From NCBI RefSeq assembly GCF_030287445.1, contig NZ_JASVWB010000002.1, positions 1,240,001-1,304,000 of the forward strand: a DNA stretch of 64,000 bases, written 5' to 3'. This DNA comes from Streptomyces sp. ALI-76-A (GTDB lineage: Bacteria > Actinomycetota > Actinomycetes > Streptomycetales > Streptomycetaceae). The notes under the pieces are model-generated. The model was not told the DNA's origin. It worked only from the letters and a program-made list of their open reading frames with translations, and made no database searches. Shown piece after piece: positions 50,946-60,170 of the stretch (positions are counted from its first letter, which is position 1; each line of letters starts with the position of its first letter). The translations under genes were made by a program, and so were the position numbers.

Positions 50946-52112
50946 CTAGCCCGGCGTTCGCACGACCAACCCCCTGACCATCACCAACGACGGATCTGTC
51001 AGCAGCACTGGTTCGACCAAGGGGTTGCCCGGAACCGCGATGACGTCGGCGTCCGCGCCTGGGAACAAGTGGCCCTTACGCTGCCCGACTCCGCATGCCC
51101 TGGCTGCTTCCAGCGTCGCCGCCACCAGCGCGTCGGCCGCTGGGAGTCCCGCCGCCACCAGAGAGACGACGCTCCAGGCGTGGCTGTCGTGGCGCAGGCC
51201 CTGTTTCACACCCGCATCGGTTCCCGCGGCGATGCGGACTCCGGCTTCGTGTAAACCGGCGACGATCGAGGAACGCCAGGAGAAATGCGGCGGGTCCCAT
51301 TCGACCCCTGGTCGGACCACATAGGTGGGCGAAACCCAACGCTTCGACTGGGCCAGCTCTTCGATGAGGGAATCGTCCCTGTCGAAGACGGTTTCACTCG
51401 CGAAGGTGCAGTGCTCGATCGTGTCCACCCCCGCGTGCAGCGCCAGGCGTATTCCCTGCGTCGAGTGGGCATGCGCGGCAACGCGCCGCCCCTGGGAATG
51501 GGCGGCCGCTACCACGGCCTCCACTGTTTCGGCGGAGAACTGAAGCTGTCCGGGATCGGAACTCCCCGTGAGAATGCCCCCGGTCACCATCACCTTGATC
51601 AGGTCCACTCCATGCGCGCAGTGCCGCTTCACCGCCGCCACGGCGGCTTCCGTGTCACGGACCTCCCCACCGAGGTAATGGCAGTGCCCGGAGGGAGAAG
51701 TCAGCGGCGGCCCGGACGAGACGATCGTAGGCAGATCAGCTGTACCGCTCTGTGCGAGCCGCCGCGCGAGGTAGTTCCGGTCGCCGAGATCGCGGATGGT
51801 GGTGACGCCTCGGGAACTCGCCAGCCTGGCACGCCGCGTCATTCCTGCGAGGAGCTGCGCGTCGTCCTGCGCGAGTAGGTGGCTGACGCAATCGGGTTGC
51901 TCCGGATCGAAACACAGGTGCACGTGGCTGTCCACGAGCCCGGGGACGAGAAAGTGATCCGGCAGCTCGATCTCGGTCGCACCCCGAGCGGCGTTCGGTA
52001 CGTCAGGCCCTGTCGCGATGATCCGGGACCCCTCGACCACCAGGCAGCCCGGCCTGACGATGTCGCGAGTGAAGACGTCGAACAGTCCTGCGGCCCTGAG
52101 CACGATGGTCAT
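50946..52112 (-). CDS. metal-dependent amidohydrolase
   Basis: 388 residues, imidazolonepropionase/prolidase-like TIM barrel. Metal ligands: LVDSHVHLCFDP (His-x-His), Lys in GVDLIKVMVTGGI, His in VAAHAHSTQG, His in DTIEHCTF, and Asp in RIAAGTDAGVKQG. Signature beta-sandwich at both ends (FLVPGL and VRGLVVR). It hydrolyses a cyclic amide, peptide or related C-N bond; the substrate is unknown. No signal peptide. Divergent from marR with 157 bases between, so it may share the palindromic operator control. Confidence 0.85.
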   Translation of the reverse strand: MTIVLRAAGLFDVFTRDIVRPGCLVVEGSRIIATGPDVPNAARGATEIELPDHFLVPGLVDSHVHLCFDPEQPDCVSHLLAQDDAQLLAGMTRRARLASSRGVTTIRDLGDRNYLARRLAQSGTADLPTIVSSGPPLTSPSGHCHYLGGEVRDTEAAVAAVKRHCAHGVDLIKVMVTGGILTGSSDPGQLQFSAETVEAVVAAAHSQGRRVAAHAHSTQGIRLALHAGVDTIEHCTFASETVFDRDDSLIEELAQSKRWVSPTYVVRPGVEWDPPHFSWRSSIVAGLHEAGVRIAAGTDAGVKQGLRHDSHAWSVVSLVAAGLPAADALVAATLEAARACGVGQRKGHLFPGADADVIAVPGNPLVEPVLLTDPSLVMVRGLVVRTPG

Positions 52113-52231
52113 GCACCGTCTCTACCAGACGGTGGTCGCGCTGTCGATGCCCCCCAACTCTCGCTGGGCCAGGGCCCATCGGACCGACGCGAGCACCGCG
52201 TCCCCCCACGTCATGACCACACGACCATCCA

Positions 52232-52261
52232 TGTAACAGCACTTATACAACCGCTGTTACA
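52232..52261. promoter_or_regulatory. perfect palindrome, probable MarR operator
   Basis: TGTAACAGC (52232-52240), 12 bases, GCTGTTACA (52253-52261): a 9-bp perfect inverted repeat ending 8 bases before the marR ATG. TTATAC within the spacer may be a -10 box. Typical of MarR autoregulation of a repressor-transporter pair, and placed to affect the divergent amidohydrolase. Confidence 0.75.
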
Positions 52262-52269
52262 ATTCTCCC

Positions 52270-52770
52270 ATGGGCGAAAACCATGCACTCGACCCCACCC
52301 AGCAAAGCCTGTGGCGTCCCCTGCGCCTGCTCCAGGCCTCGATGGATGCGGACATCTTCCAGATCTACTCGGAAAGGCGGATCGAAGGACTCAAGCCGAG
52401 CTTCGTGCTGGAGGTGCTTCGCCTCCATGCCTCCGGGCCAATGACCATCACGGAGCTGGCCGAGTCGGTCGACCGGACGCACTCGGCGCTCAGCCAGAAG
52501 GTGGCCGCCATGCGCGCGGCTGGCTGGGTCCGAACCGTCGCGGGTGACGACGCTCGCAGCAAGAAGGTGACGCTCACTGAGCGGGCCCTCGCGATCGTCG
52601 ACCGCTTGGGGGCGGAGTGGCGCGCCACCGAGGCAGCCCTCGCGGAGATCGAGGCAGAGATCCCTTACCCGCTCAGCCAGGTCGTCGCCGATATCGAGCA
52701 GGCCCTCGATCGCAAGTCCTTTCACGATCGGATCGCCGAAAAGCTGGCCCAGGACCCCGCATGGCGCTGA
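52270..52770 (+). CDS. MarR-family regulator
   Basis: 166 residues. Winged helix-turn-helix: MTITELAESVDRTHSALSQK as the recognition region, wing VRTVAGDDARSKKVTLTERA, with dimerisation helices at both ends. The last codons overlap the MFS start (ATGGCGCTGA), so translation is coupled. Likely represses itself and the exporter until the cluster product or an intermediate binds. Confidence 0.9.
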   Translation: MGENHALDPTQQSLWRPLRLLQASMDADIFQIYSERRIEGLKPSFVLEVLRLHASGPMTITELAESVDRTHSALSQKVAAMRAAGWVRTVAGDDARSKKVTLTERALAIVDRLGAEWRATEAALAEIEAEIPYPLSQVVADIEQALDRKSFHDRIAEKLAQDPAWR

Positions 52771-54017
52771 AACACGTACTGCTCGATGTGGCCCCACTGC
52801 GATCGTCACCGCCGTTCCGGCGACTGTGGATCGGTCAGACCTTATCCGGGCTCGGCAGTCAGATGACGATCATCGCCGTGATGTTCCAGGTCTGGCAGAC
52901 CACCGAGAGCACCGTGTGGACCGGCGCGGTCGGCCTGGCACAGGCGATCCCGCTCGTCGCGCTTGGGCTCTTCGCCGGCTCGATCGTCGACCGCGTCGAC
53001 CGGCGCAAGTTCTACCTGATCGCGACCAGTGGCCAAGCCATCTGTTCACTCGCGCTGGCGCTTCAGGGATTTCTAGGACACCTGCCGGTCGGCGGGGTAC
53101 TGGCGCTGGTCGCGCTGTTGTCCTGCTTCACCGCCGGGGCCGGCCCGGCATCCCGCACGTTCATCCCCCACCTCCTGCCCAAGCGTCAGTTGGCCGCCGG
53201 TCTGGCGCTACGCCGAATCGCGTTCCAGGGCGCCGTGCTCATCGGGCCCGCCCTGGGCGGGCTGATCACGGGTGGGCTGGGCGTGGGCGCGTGCTACGTG
53301 ATTGACGCGCTGACGTTCAGCGCCGCGCTCTACGGTGGGTTCGGCTTGCCGCCGATGATCCCCGGCGACGAGCCCGCCCGGCCCGGTCTGAGGGGGGTCC
53401 TGGACGGCCTGTCCTTCCTGGTCAAGACCCCCGTCATCCGTGGCGCCCTGATCACAGACCTGGCCACCACCGTGCTATCGATGCCGATCAGCCTGTTCCC
53501 TCTCATCAATTCGGAACGGTTCGGGAACAACCCGCGCACGCTCGGGCTCTTCCTCACCGCCATTGCCGTCGGCGGCGGCGCCGCCTCACTCTTCTCCGGC
53601 GCCTTCACCCGGCTCGCCCGCCCCGGTCTGGTCATGCTGGGAGGATCCGCCGCCTGGGGCCTCTCCCTCACGCTGTTCGGCATGTCGTCTGATCCATGGG
53701 CCGGGCTGGCGTTCCTCGCCCTGGCCGGCGCTGCCGACACCGTTTCCGTGGTGTCCCGGAGCACGATCGTGCAGATGCACACACCAAGCGAACTGCTGGG
53801 CCGCGTCAGCGCCGCTGAGCAAGTCGTCGGGGAAGCTGGGCCTGACATCGGCAACATGCGGGGCGGTCTCGTCGCGGAAGCCACGTCAGGCGCGACAGCC
53901 CTGATCAGCGGCGGCCTGCTATGCGTCGGTGCCATCATCGCGGTGGGAGCCACCACCCCCAGTCTGCGGTGGTCGTCCAGGACGTTGTCCTCTCCTGCGG
54001 CTTCGAGCGGCACCTAA
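52761..54017 (+). CDS. MFS exporter
   Basis: 418 residues with about 12 membrane segments, for example MTIIAVMFQVWQTT, AQAIPLVALGLFAGSIVDRV and FLTAIAVGGGAASLFSGAF. The loop 2-3 signature D-R-x-x-R appears as DRVDRRKFYLIATSGQ. Closest in style to macrolide/enterobactin-type efflux permeases (MFS_3). Coupled to marR, it likely exports the cluster product and may give self-resistance. A small palindrome, TTGACCT-CCC-AGGTCAA at 54053-54069, follows and could end the transcript, though it lacks a U-tract. Confidence 0.9.
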   Translation: MALKHVLLDVAPLRSSPPFRRLWIGQTLSGLGSQMTIIAVMFQVWQTTESTVWTGAVGLAQAIPLVALGLFAGSIVDRVDRRKFYLIATSGQAICSLALALQGFLGHLPVGGVLALVALLSCFTAGAGPASRTFIPHLLPKRQLAAGLALRRIAFQGAVLIGPALGGLITGGLGVGACYVIDALTFSAALYGGFGLPPMIPGDEPARPGLRGVLDGLSFLVKTPVIRGALITDLATTVLSMPISLFPLINSERFGNNPRTLGLFLTAIAVGGGAASLFSGAFTRLARPGLVMLGGSAAWGLSLTLFGMSSDPWAGLAFLALAGAADTVSVVSRSTIVQMHTPSELLGRVSAAEQVVGEAGPDIGNMRGGLVAEATSGATALISGGLLCVGAIIAVGATTPSLRWSSRTLSSPAASSGT

Positions 54018-54112
54018 GGGCTCGCAGAGAATTAACTTGTGGGTTCCGGGACTTGACCTCCCAGGTCAACGCACTGCTCGCACGCATGTTGTTCTTCTGC
54101 GAGCCCTAGCTT

Positions 54113-54757
54113 GACTCTGTCGGGGATCTTGGTGGTCTGTTCAGTCTCTGGCGGACCGCCAAGATCTCGGCCGGGTGATTCCGCGCTGGTCCAGGTAGAT
54201 CTGGAAGGCGGTCGGCGGCCGGGACGGGGGTGCTTGTCCGGTCGGCGGCCGTCGGCTGAGGCGCTCGATGTTTGCGGCGATGGCTGTGAACACGTGCTGT
54301 AAGTGGGCTTTGTGTTGTCCCCGGTAGCGGCAGTGCCGTATGCCGTGTCCGTGGGCGAGCTCGTTGATGGTGCCTTCCACTCCGGAGCGCACCGCGTAGC
54401 GGGCCTGCCATTCGGGTGTCTGCTGCTCGGCACGGACGCGGAGTTGCAGGTCACGGAGTTCTCGCGGGGGAAAGCCCACGCTCCGGGCGCTGTCGGCGGT
54501 GGTCCTGCAGCGGCCTCGGTGACCAGTTCCAGCCGGGTCAGGTCGCGCACTGCGGCCAGGACGTGGGTGGAGTCCGTGCGCTGGGTGGTGCGCTCGCGGA
54601 CGAGACCGGCCTCCTTCAGGCGCGCGAGCGCAAGGTCGAGGAGACGGTCGGCTCGGCCGTCCTCGGCCAGACGCTCACGGAAGTCACCCAGCACGCTGTG
54701 GTGGAAGCCGGGATCGTCCAGTTCTATGGCCAGCGCGTACTTGAAATCGATGCACGA
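54113..54757 (-). pseudogene. IS1182-family remnant (second copy)
   Basis: Terminal repeat GACTCTGTCGGGGATCTTG at 54113 matches the ends of the 40.0-41.6 kb element. Coding remnants on the minus strand: CIDFKYALAIELDDPGFHHS, QRTDSTHVLAAVRDLTRLEL, then a jump to RYAVRSGVEGTINELAHGHG and FTAIAANIERLSRR. The middle is deleted and the 5' end is cut off by the IS3 remnant near 54757. Confidence 0.8.
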
Positions 54758-54759
54758 CT

Positions 54760-55612
54760 GCAAGATCGCCCCTTCCACCTACTACGCCCACCACAAACGT
54801 CGGAGCACGCCGTCGGCCAGGACCGTGCGGGACGCCGAGCTGAAGGAACAGATCAGCGAGGTCTTCAAGGCCAACTACCACGTCTACGGGGCGAGGAAGA
54901 TCTGGCGTGAGCTGAACCGGCAGGGCCGCCGCGTGGCCCGCTGCACCGTCGAACGCCTGATGCGTGAACTCGGCATCACTGGGGCGGTCCGTGGTAAACG
55001 CGTGATCACTACCTGCCCGGCGGGCAGGCCGAACGGGCGCCGGACCTGCTGGACCGCGACTTCGTCGCTGCCGCCCCGAACCGCTGCTGGGTCGCGGACT
55101 TCACCCACGTGAAGACCTGGGCCGGTGTTGTCTATGTCGCCTTCGTCGTGGACACGTTCTCCCGCCGGATCGTCGGCTGGTCCGCGGCCGCCGTGAAGGA
55201 AACGGTCTTCGTCCTGGACGCCCTTGAGATGGCCGTGTGGCAACGTGACCGCGACCAACACCCAGTTCAGCCAGGCGAGTTGATCCACCATTCGGATGCC
55301 GGGTCGCAATATACGAGTTTCCGGCTCGCCCAGCATCTGGACGCCGCCGGCATCGCCGCCTCGATCGGATCGGTCGGCGACGCCTACGACAATGCCCTGA
55401 TGGAGAGCACGATCGGCCTGTACAAGACCGAGCTGGTCAAGCCCCGACGGCCCTGGAAGTCGCTCTCCCAGGTCGAGTTGGCCACCGCAGAGTGGGTTGA
55501 CTGGTACAACCACCGCCGACTCCACGGTGAGATAGGGCACGTTCCGCCCGTCGAGTACGAAGCCAACCACTACATGGAATCCACGAAACCGCAGGTTACA
55601 ACCATAATCTGA
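54760..55612 (+). pseudogene. IS3-family OrfB, 5'-truncated and frameshifted
   Basis: Begins at CKIAPSTYYAHHKRRS, with VYGARKIWRELNRQGRRVAR (HTH_21), then a one-base loss near 55012 (ACTACC-TGCCC). It resumes in a new frame with RDFVAAAPNRCWVADFTHVK (Asp), IHHSDAGSQYTSFRLAQHLD (Asp) and DNALMESTIGLYKTELV (Glu) to the terminus. OrfA is missing. Confidence 0.85.
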
Positions 55613-55651
55613 GATCTCTATCGAACCCGGGGCGGTTCAGTCCGGCAGTGG

Positions 55652-56160
55652 TCAAGAGCTTGTTCTGGCCTTGTGGTCGAAGAGTTTGCTGAGGTTGTGG
55701 ACCGCTCCGAGGAGTTTGATCTCGGTGTCCACGCCGTCTTGTCCGCGGTAGTTGAGCCGACGTCCGAAGCGTTGGAAGAGCTGGGCGAATCCGGGTTCCA
55801 CCAGGGCACTTCGTTGTCGGTACTGCTGCCGGCCCAGAGGTGTGGCGAGGCGGGCTGCCATCTCGTGCTGGCCGCCGCGAGGGCCTTCGCGTTTCGCTTC
55901 GAAGCCTGCCTGGTGGGCCTCGCTGGTCACGGAGACAAGGAGCGGGAGACCAGCGAGGGCCTCGAATGCCGAGGTAGAGGCGTCTCCGCTGTCGGCGAGC
56001 CAGAGCAGGATGGGATGTTCTATCCCGGCGGCAAGGCGGTTGACCTGTGTCTTGTTCACCATGGGGACGAGGGCTGTCATGTCGGACGGGTTGTCCTGAA
56101 CCTCGATCGCCAGGAGGAGCTGGCGGCGGGCGCAAGCTATCTGGATGTTGTACTGCCGTC
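55652..56160 (-). pseudogene. IS1182/IS4-like transposase C-terminal remnant
   Basis: Reads leftward: ALVPMVNKTQVNRLAAGIEH, ILLWLADSGDASTSAFEALA (Asp), RQQYRQRSALVEPGFAQLFQ (Glu), YRGQDGVDTEIKLLGAVHNL. These are the last two catalytic blocks of a DDE transposase; the N-terminal half is missing. Confidence 0.6.
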
Positions 56161-56309
56161 CCGATGCCCCGCGACCTGTTTGACGGTCCGCGGGATCGCC
56201 GCTGGGTCCCGAACGCGGACCGCACCGCGCTGGTCTCGCTGCCCGGCACCGCCGAAGGCTGAAGCCAGAACTCACTGCCCGGCGGCGATTGCGCCGGCAG
56301 CACCGCAGC

Positions 56310-56790
56310 GTGGGCACACCGGGCTCTGCTCCTCGCGCGCAGGCGGCCCGAGCCGCACATCCTTGCTACCGCGTGCTCGCCGACGGCACCGAGGTCGGCG
56401 CCGTCGCCCCCGTCCGGCAACGCAAGACCAACACCGTCCGGTGGACCGCCACCCACCGGCGGCGCACGCTCGGGCGCGGCCCGGCCCACGCCGGCCGGGA
56501 CACCGCCGCCCGGGCCGTGATCACGGCGGAAGGCTCCTGGGTGCCGCTGCCCGACCTGGACGACAACGCCTACCAGCGCATCCCGGCGGAACTGCGCAGC
56601 ACCCTCCACAGCGCAGCCGAGCGCGTCGACCTGCGGCGCGGACGCCTCGCCCAGATCCAGCCCGGCGCCTACCGCCAGCAGCTCCATGCCGCGATCGGCC
56701 AGGCTCGGCGCACGGACAGTCGTCGGATCCGCGGCCAGCACCTGACCGTCCTGCTCAACGCCGCCCGTGATGTCGACGTTCCAGTTTTTC
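56310..56790 (+). pseudogene. unrecognised gene fragment
   Basis: The frame shows sustained GC3-rich coding character: HPCYRVLADGTEVGAVAPVR, VITAEGSWVPLPDLDDNAYQ, RSTLHSAAERVDLRRGRLAQ. It ends abruptly near 56790 against other remnants, without a natural start visible. Possibly a plasmid- or phage-derived hypothetical protein. No function assigned. Confidence 0.35.
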
Positions 56791-57009
56791 GGCTCTGTCG
56801 ACGATCTTGTGATGCTGTCCGGCTGAACTGGGCATCTACCGGGTGTGCGGTCAGGGGATTTGGGGCGGTTGCTGCCTCATTTAGCGGGTGTGGTCGTGGA
56901 GCCCGTCGAGCGGGTGGCCGTGGTGGTCACGTTTCGTACATCGTGCCGGACGCTCCCGGCGAGATGTACGTCCTGTGCGATGCCTCGTCCCTCTGATGGA
57001 TGAATGAAA

Positions 57010-57194
57010 AAGACGTTGGTGACCAGCTCGCTGACCACCAGCTGGGTCAGGTCCATCGCGCGTGCGGACACCGGCAGGCCGTGCTCGGCCTGCACGCGGG
57101 TGAGGAAGTCCACCGCGCGGTGGCGCGCCTCGGCGATGCAGGATCCGTCGCCGTCCAAGGCGATGGTGTCTTGTACCGGAGGGGCGTCAGGCAT
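57010..57194 (-). pseudogene. anti-sigma-factor-like ATPase, N-terminal fragment
   Basis: From ATG 57194: MPDAPPVQDTIALDGDGSCI, AEARHRAVDFLTRVQAEHGL and MDLTQLVVSELVTN. The last carries the N-box start of the RsbW/SpoIIAB-like HATPase family so common in Streptomyces. Homology ends at VTN, just before the ATP-binding Asn block is complete, so the gene is truncated. Confidence 0.6.
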
Positions 57195-57394
57195 GACGCT
57201 GTCCTCACCATCGGGGACTGATCCCGCCGGATCCACCCCGAGCCGGTGATCGGAACGGACACGTGAACCGGTGCCCGGCGTCCATCCCTCCCACCACGAC
57301 GCCCGAGCGTCACAGCCGCAGCAGGTGCTCACGCGTCGCACCTGTGCGCGGGGCGGCCCGATCCGCCGCTGATCGAGGGGGGATCCGTCGCGGC

Positions 57395-58298
57395 GTCGCC
57401 GCCCGGGGAGGTTGAGCCAGCAGGCACCGACCGGGATGAACACGTGCCTGATGCGGGGGTGATCCTCGAGCCAGGTTCGGGTGGACACGCTGTTGTGCGA
57501 GGACAGATTGTCGGTGATCACATAGATGTCCCCGACGGGGTTGGCATCCTCTACCAACTGAAGGAATTGCTGGTAGAAGGCGCTGTTGCGGGAGGTGGCG
57601 GTCATCGTGAGCTGGTCCGCAGGAGTAGTCGATCTCGTTCTTGATGCGGTGTCCGTCCGGTGACCAGCCCGGTGCCGGCGGGAAAGTGCGTGGGATCACC
57701 GGGCCGAGCTCGTCGGCGCAGACGACCGTCGCGCCGGCGGGCGGGCTGGTGTAGAGCTCGACGATCCGCGTCCTTTTCCCGCGAAGTCCGCATCTCTCGG
57801 GCGTGTCCACGAGCGCGTGCGCCGCCAGCGCACGCCCTCGGCCAGCAGGATGCGGCGCACCTGGGAGCGGCTGACCTCGATTCCCAGGTCCTGGGCCGCG
57901 GCAGCTAGTGCGTCCAAGGTCCACTCCGAGGGTCCCGACTCGTCCGCGGCCCACATCTCGTTCGACGGCTGCACCTCAAGCCGGCCGGGCGGGGTCTGCT
58001 TGACCATCGCGATGATCCGGGAGCGCTCGGCCTCGGTGATCCGTCGCTTGCGGCCCTGCCCGCCCAGATCCTCCAGGCCATCAAGCCCCAAGCGGTTGAA
58101 GCGGTGCAGCCAGCGGCGCACCGTCCTCTGACTGCACCTCAGCTCGTCGGCGATCTGCGGGACCAGCCAGCCGTCCCAGCTCAGCTCCACCATCCGGCAC
58201 CGCTCCACCAGAACCTTCGGCGCCTTCCTGGCAGCCGCCAGACGGTGGACCACCGCCTGCTCGCCCTCATCACGGCCCGGCCGTACCCGTAACACCAT
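57395..58298 (-). pseudogene. IS630-family transposase, frameshifted and truncated
   Basis: N-terminal helix-turn-helix from ATG 58298: DGWLVPQIADELRCSQRTVR, FNRLGLDGLEDLGGQGRKRR, SRSQVRRILLAEGVRWRRTR. The frame changes near 57770 to TRIVELYTSPPAGATVVCAD (Asp) and SPDGHRIKNEIDYSCGP, and again near 57605 to QQFLQLVEDANPVGDIYVIT, NLSSHNSVSTRTWLEDH (Asp) and FIPVGACWLNL, where it is cut before the Glu. It is a different IS630 lineage from 18.4-21.3 kb. Confidence 0.82.
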
Positions 58299-58580
58299 CG
58301 TCCAGCACCCGCCCCCGAGCACCCGCAACCACCCCGCTACCAGCAGCTATACCCACCGAAAGCGGAATTCAGCACTAGTCAAGCCGGCAAGCACCGACTG
58401 TCCGCACCCCACTATCACGCCCCTGGTCGACGGCAGGCATGTCTCGTATGCGGCGGGCCAGGCGCCGCACACTGGAGAACGGCAAGCCGATCGCGTTCCG
58501 CTGCCGTCAAAGTGACTCTTCGGCGCCAGCCCGGCGACAGGTGATCTCATAGCCGCTTGCGGTGATGGCGATATGATCAC
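58299..58580. other. intergenic, IS630 remnant to integrase
   Basis: 282 bases between the IS630 remnant's start and the integrase stop. I see no gene or clear structure here. Confidence 0.35.
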
Positions 58581-60137
58581 TCACTGGGCGCCGCCCTTCG
58601 GCTCGATGAGCACAGAGGCCGGGTTGAAGTAGCCCTGGTTTCTGCCAGGTACGAAGCCTGCTGGCCGTCCCTGCCGGGCGCGCACCAGGGTAACCGTGGC
58701 CAGCATGTCCAGAATCTTGCGTCGCCGTTCAAGGGAGTACACCTCACGCCACCAGGCCAAGGCATCGTCCGGGTCGGCAGCATGCCGCCGGGCGAGTTCC
58801 GGGCGGTCCACGTCACCGAGCTGGTCTGATCCTCTCGCTGAGGCCGCGAACGCTACCGCCTCAGCGATCTCCTTCTCGACGACCCCAATCCTCTCCCTGA
58901 GCTTGCGGGATGCGGCGCGGTACTCGACGGGGTCGGCGTCGTCATCGTCAGCGAAGGCGGATGCGAGGGCATCGAGGCGGGCGGTAAGGGTTGCGTGCCG
59001 AACGGTCAGGGCAGCCGAGTCCGGACCGGTGATGACCGTCGGCGTCTGGAACAGGTCGTAGGCGTCGACTCGACAGAGACGGGCCACGATGACGCGCTCG
59101 ACAAAGTTGTCGATAGGGGCGGCGATCCGGCTCACGTGACCTCCTTGGGTGCAGCGGTACAGCTGGGGCTGTCCGCTCTTGGCCCCACCCGGTCGGACTA
59201 CGGCACCGCAGTGGCACCGGTAGAGGCCGGAGCCGAGATATCGCACAGTCTTGCCATCGTGCTGTGCACTGAGATGTGTGTAGCGGGCGGGGTCGGTCAG
59301 CACGGTGCGCACTGCGAGCCACGTGTCGTACTCCAGGATCGGCTCCCACTGGGCGGAACCCACGTCCTGGCCCTTGTGCGCAATGCGTCCAGCGATGCGC
59401 GGGGAGAGCAACATCTTGCGCAGACTGGGCACCGTCCACGGGTTGCCGCGCGGTGTGGTCACCTTCTTCGCGTTCCACGCCCGGCAGATGCCAGCGAGGG
59501 TCAGGCCCGTCTCCGGGGCGGCGGAACGGGCGAGCACAGAGTTCGCCGCATCGCGAATGAGCTCGGCTTCACGTGGATCAATCTGGGGGACCTGCGGGGC
59601 CTCCCCCTTCGCATGCGGACGGACCTTCTGGTAGCCGAAAGCGCGGGGGCCACCGTGGTTGGTGCCCGCCGCGCGGAGGTCTTCCTTCTTGTCGCGCATA
59701 CGTTCCTTGGCGCGTTCCACCTCATGAGTCGCCACGGCCGCCAGCATGCGCGCCACCATCCGGCCGGAGGCGGAAGTGAGGTCAAGTGCGCCAGTCTCGA
59801 CCGGGTAGACCATCGCGTGCGTCTTCTCGACGACATCGATGAGTGGCTCAAGGTCGCGGCTCTGGCGGTACAGGCGGTCGGTGTGCAGACACAGCACAGC
59901 ATTCGCCGCTCCGGAGACGAGCATGTCGACAGTCTCATCGTACGCGGGCCGGTCGGCCCGTTGACCGTTCTTCCCCATGGCAGTGCGGTCGTCGTCAACC
60001 TTCACGGCCACAATGTCGACACCCAATCGGGCAGCAAGTTCGCGGCAGCGCCTCACCTGTGACGGAGTGTTGGCCGACCCATCAGACAGCCGGGCATAGA
60101 TGACCCCCCGTATCCGGGAGTTCGCGGTGATAGCCAT
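58581..60137 (-). CDS. large serine integrase
   Basis: 518 residues. N-terminal resolvase domain with nucleophile Ser18 in GVIYARLSDGSANTPSQ, and LCLHTDRLYRQSRDLEPLID with conserved Arg residues. Then SASGRMVARMLAAVATHEVE and a recombinase domain (GPRAFGYQKVRP, GLTLAGICRAWNAKKVTTPR, LRKMLLSPRIAGR). A zinc-ribbon domain (GLYRCHCGAVVRPGG and YRCTQGGH) and a coiled-coil insertion (ASRKLRERIGVVEKEIAEAV) follow. Phage/ICE-type integrase that recombines attP with attB without high-energy cofactor. Its start lies 15 bases from the split acylase gene, the usual position of an integrase next to an attachment junction. It appears intact. Confidence 0.93.
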   Translation of the reverse strand: MAITANSRIRGVIYARLSDGSANTPSQVRRCRELAARLGVDIVAVKVDDDRTAMGKNGQRADRPAYDETVDMLVSGAANAVLCLHTDRLYRQSRDLEPLIDVVEKTHAMVYPVETGALDLTSASGRMVARMLAAVATHEVERAKERMRDKKEDLRAAGTNHGGPRAFGYQKVRPHAKGEAPQVPQIDPREAELIRDAANSVLARSAAPETGLTLAGICRAWNAKKVTTPRGNPWTVPSLRKMLLSPRIAGRIAHKGQDVGSAQWEPILEYDTWLAVRTVLTDPARYTHLSAQHDGKTVRYLGSGLYRCHCGAVVRPGGAKSGQPQLYRCTQGGHVSRIAAPIDNFVERVIVARLCRVDAYDLFQTPTVITGPDSAALTVRHATLTARLDALASAFADDDDADPVEYRAASRKLRERIGVVEKEIAEAVAFAASARGSDQLGDVDRPELARRHAADPDDALAWWREVYSLERRRKILDMLATVTLVRARQGRPAGFVPGRNQGYFNPASVLIEPKGGAQ

Positions 60138-60170
60138 ACTTCACAATATGCCTTGATCATGCTCTTGGAG
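60138..60170. other. probable attachment junction (attL/attR)
   Basis: Acylase homology begins abruptly at about 60160 (ENSNDSAWLANADRP) directly after the integrase start. Integration inside the acylase gene would give exactly this arrangement. The crossover dinucleotide cannot be fixed without the empty site. Confidence 0.55.

Noticed and set aside
56845..56945. Plus-strand stretch resembling an ISL3 transposase N-terminus (LLPHLAGVVVEPVERV)
   Set aside because: Only about 25 residues match the family pattern; too short to support a feature.
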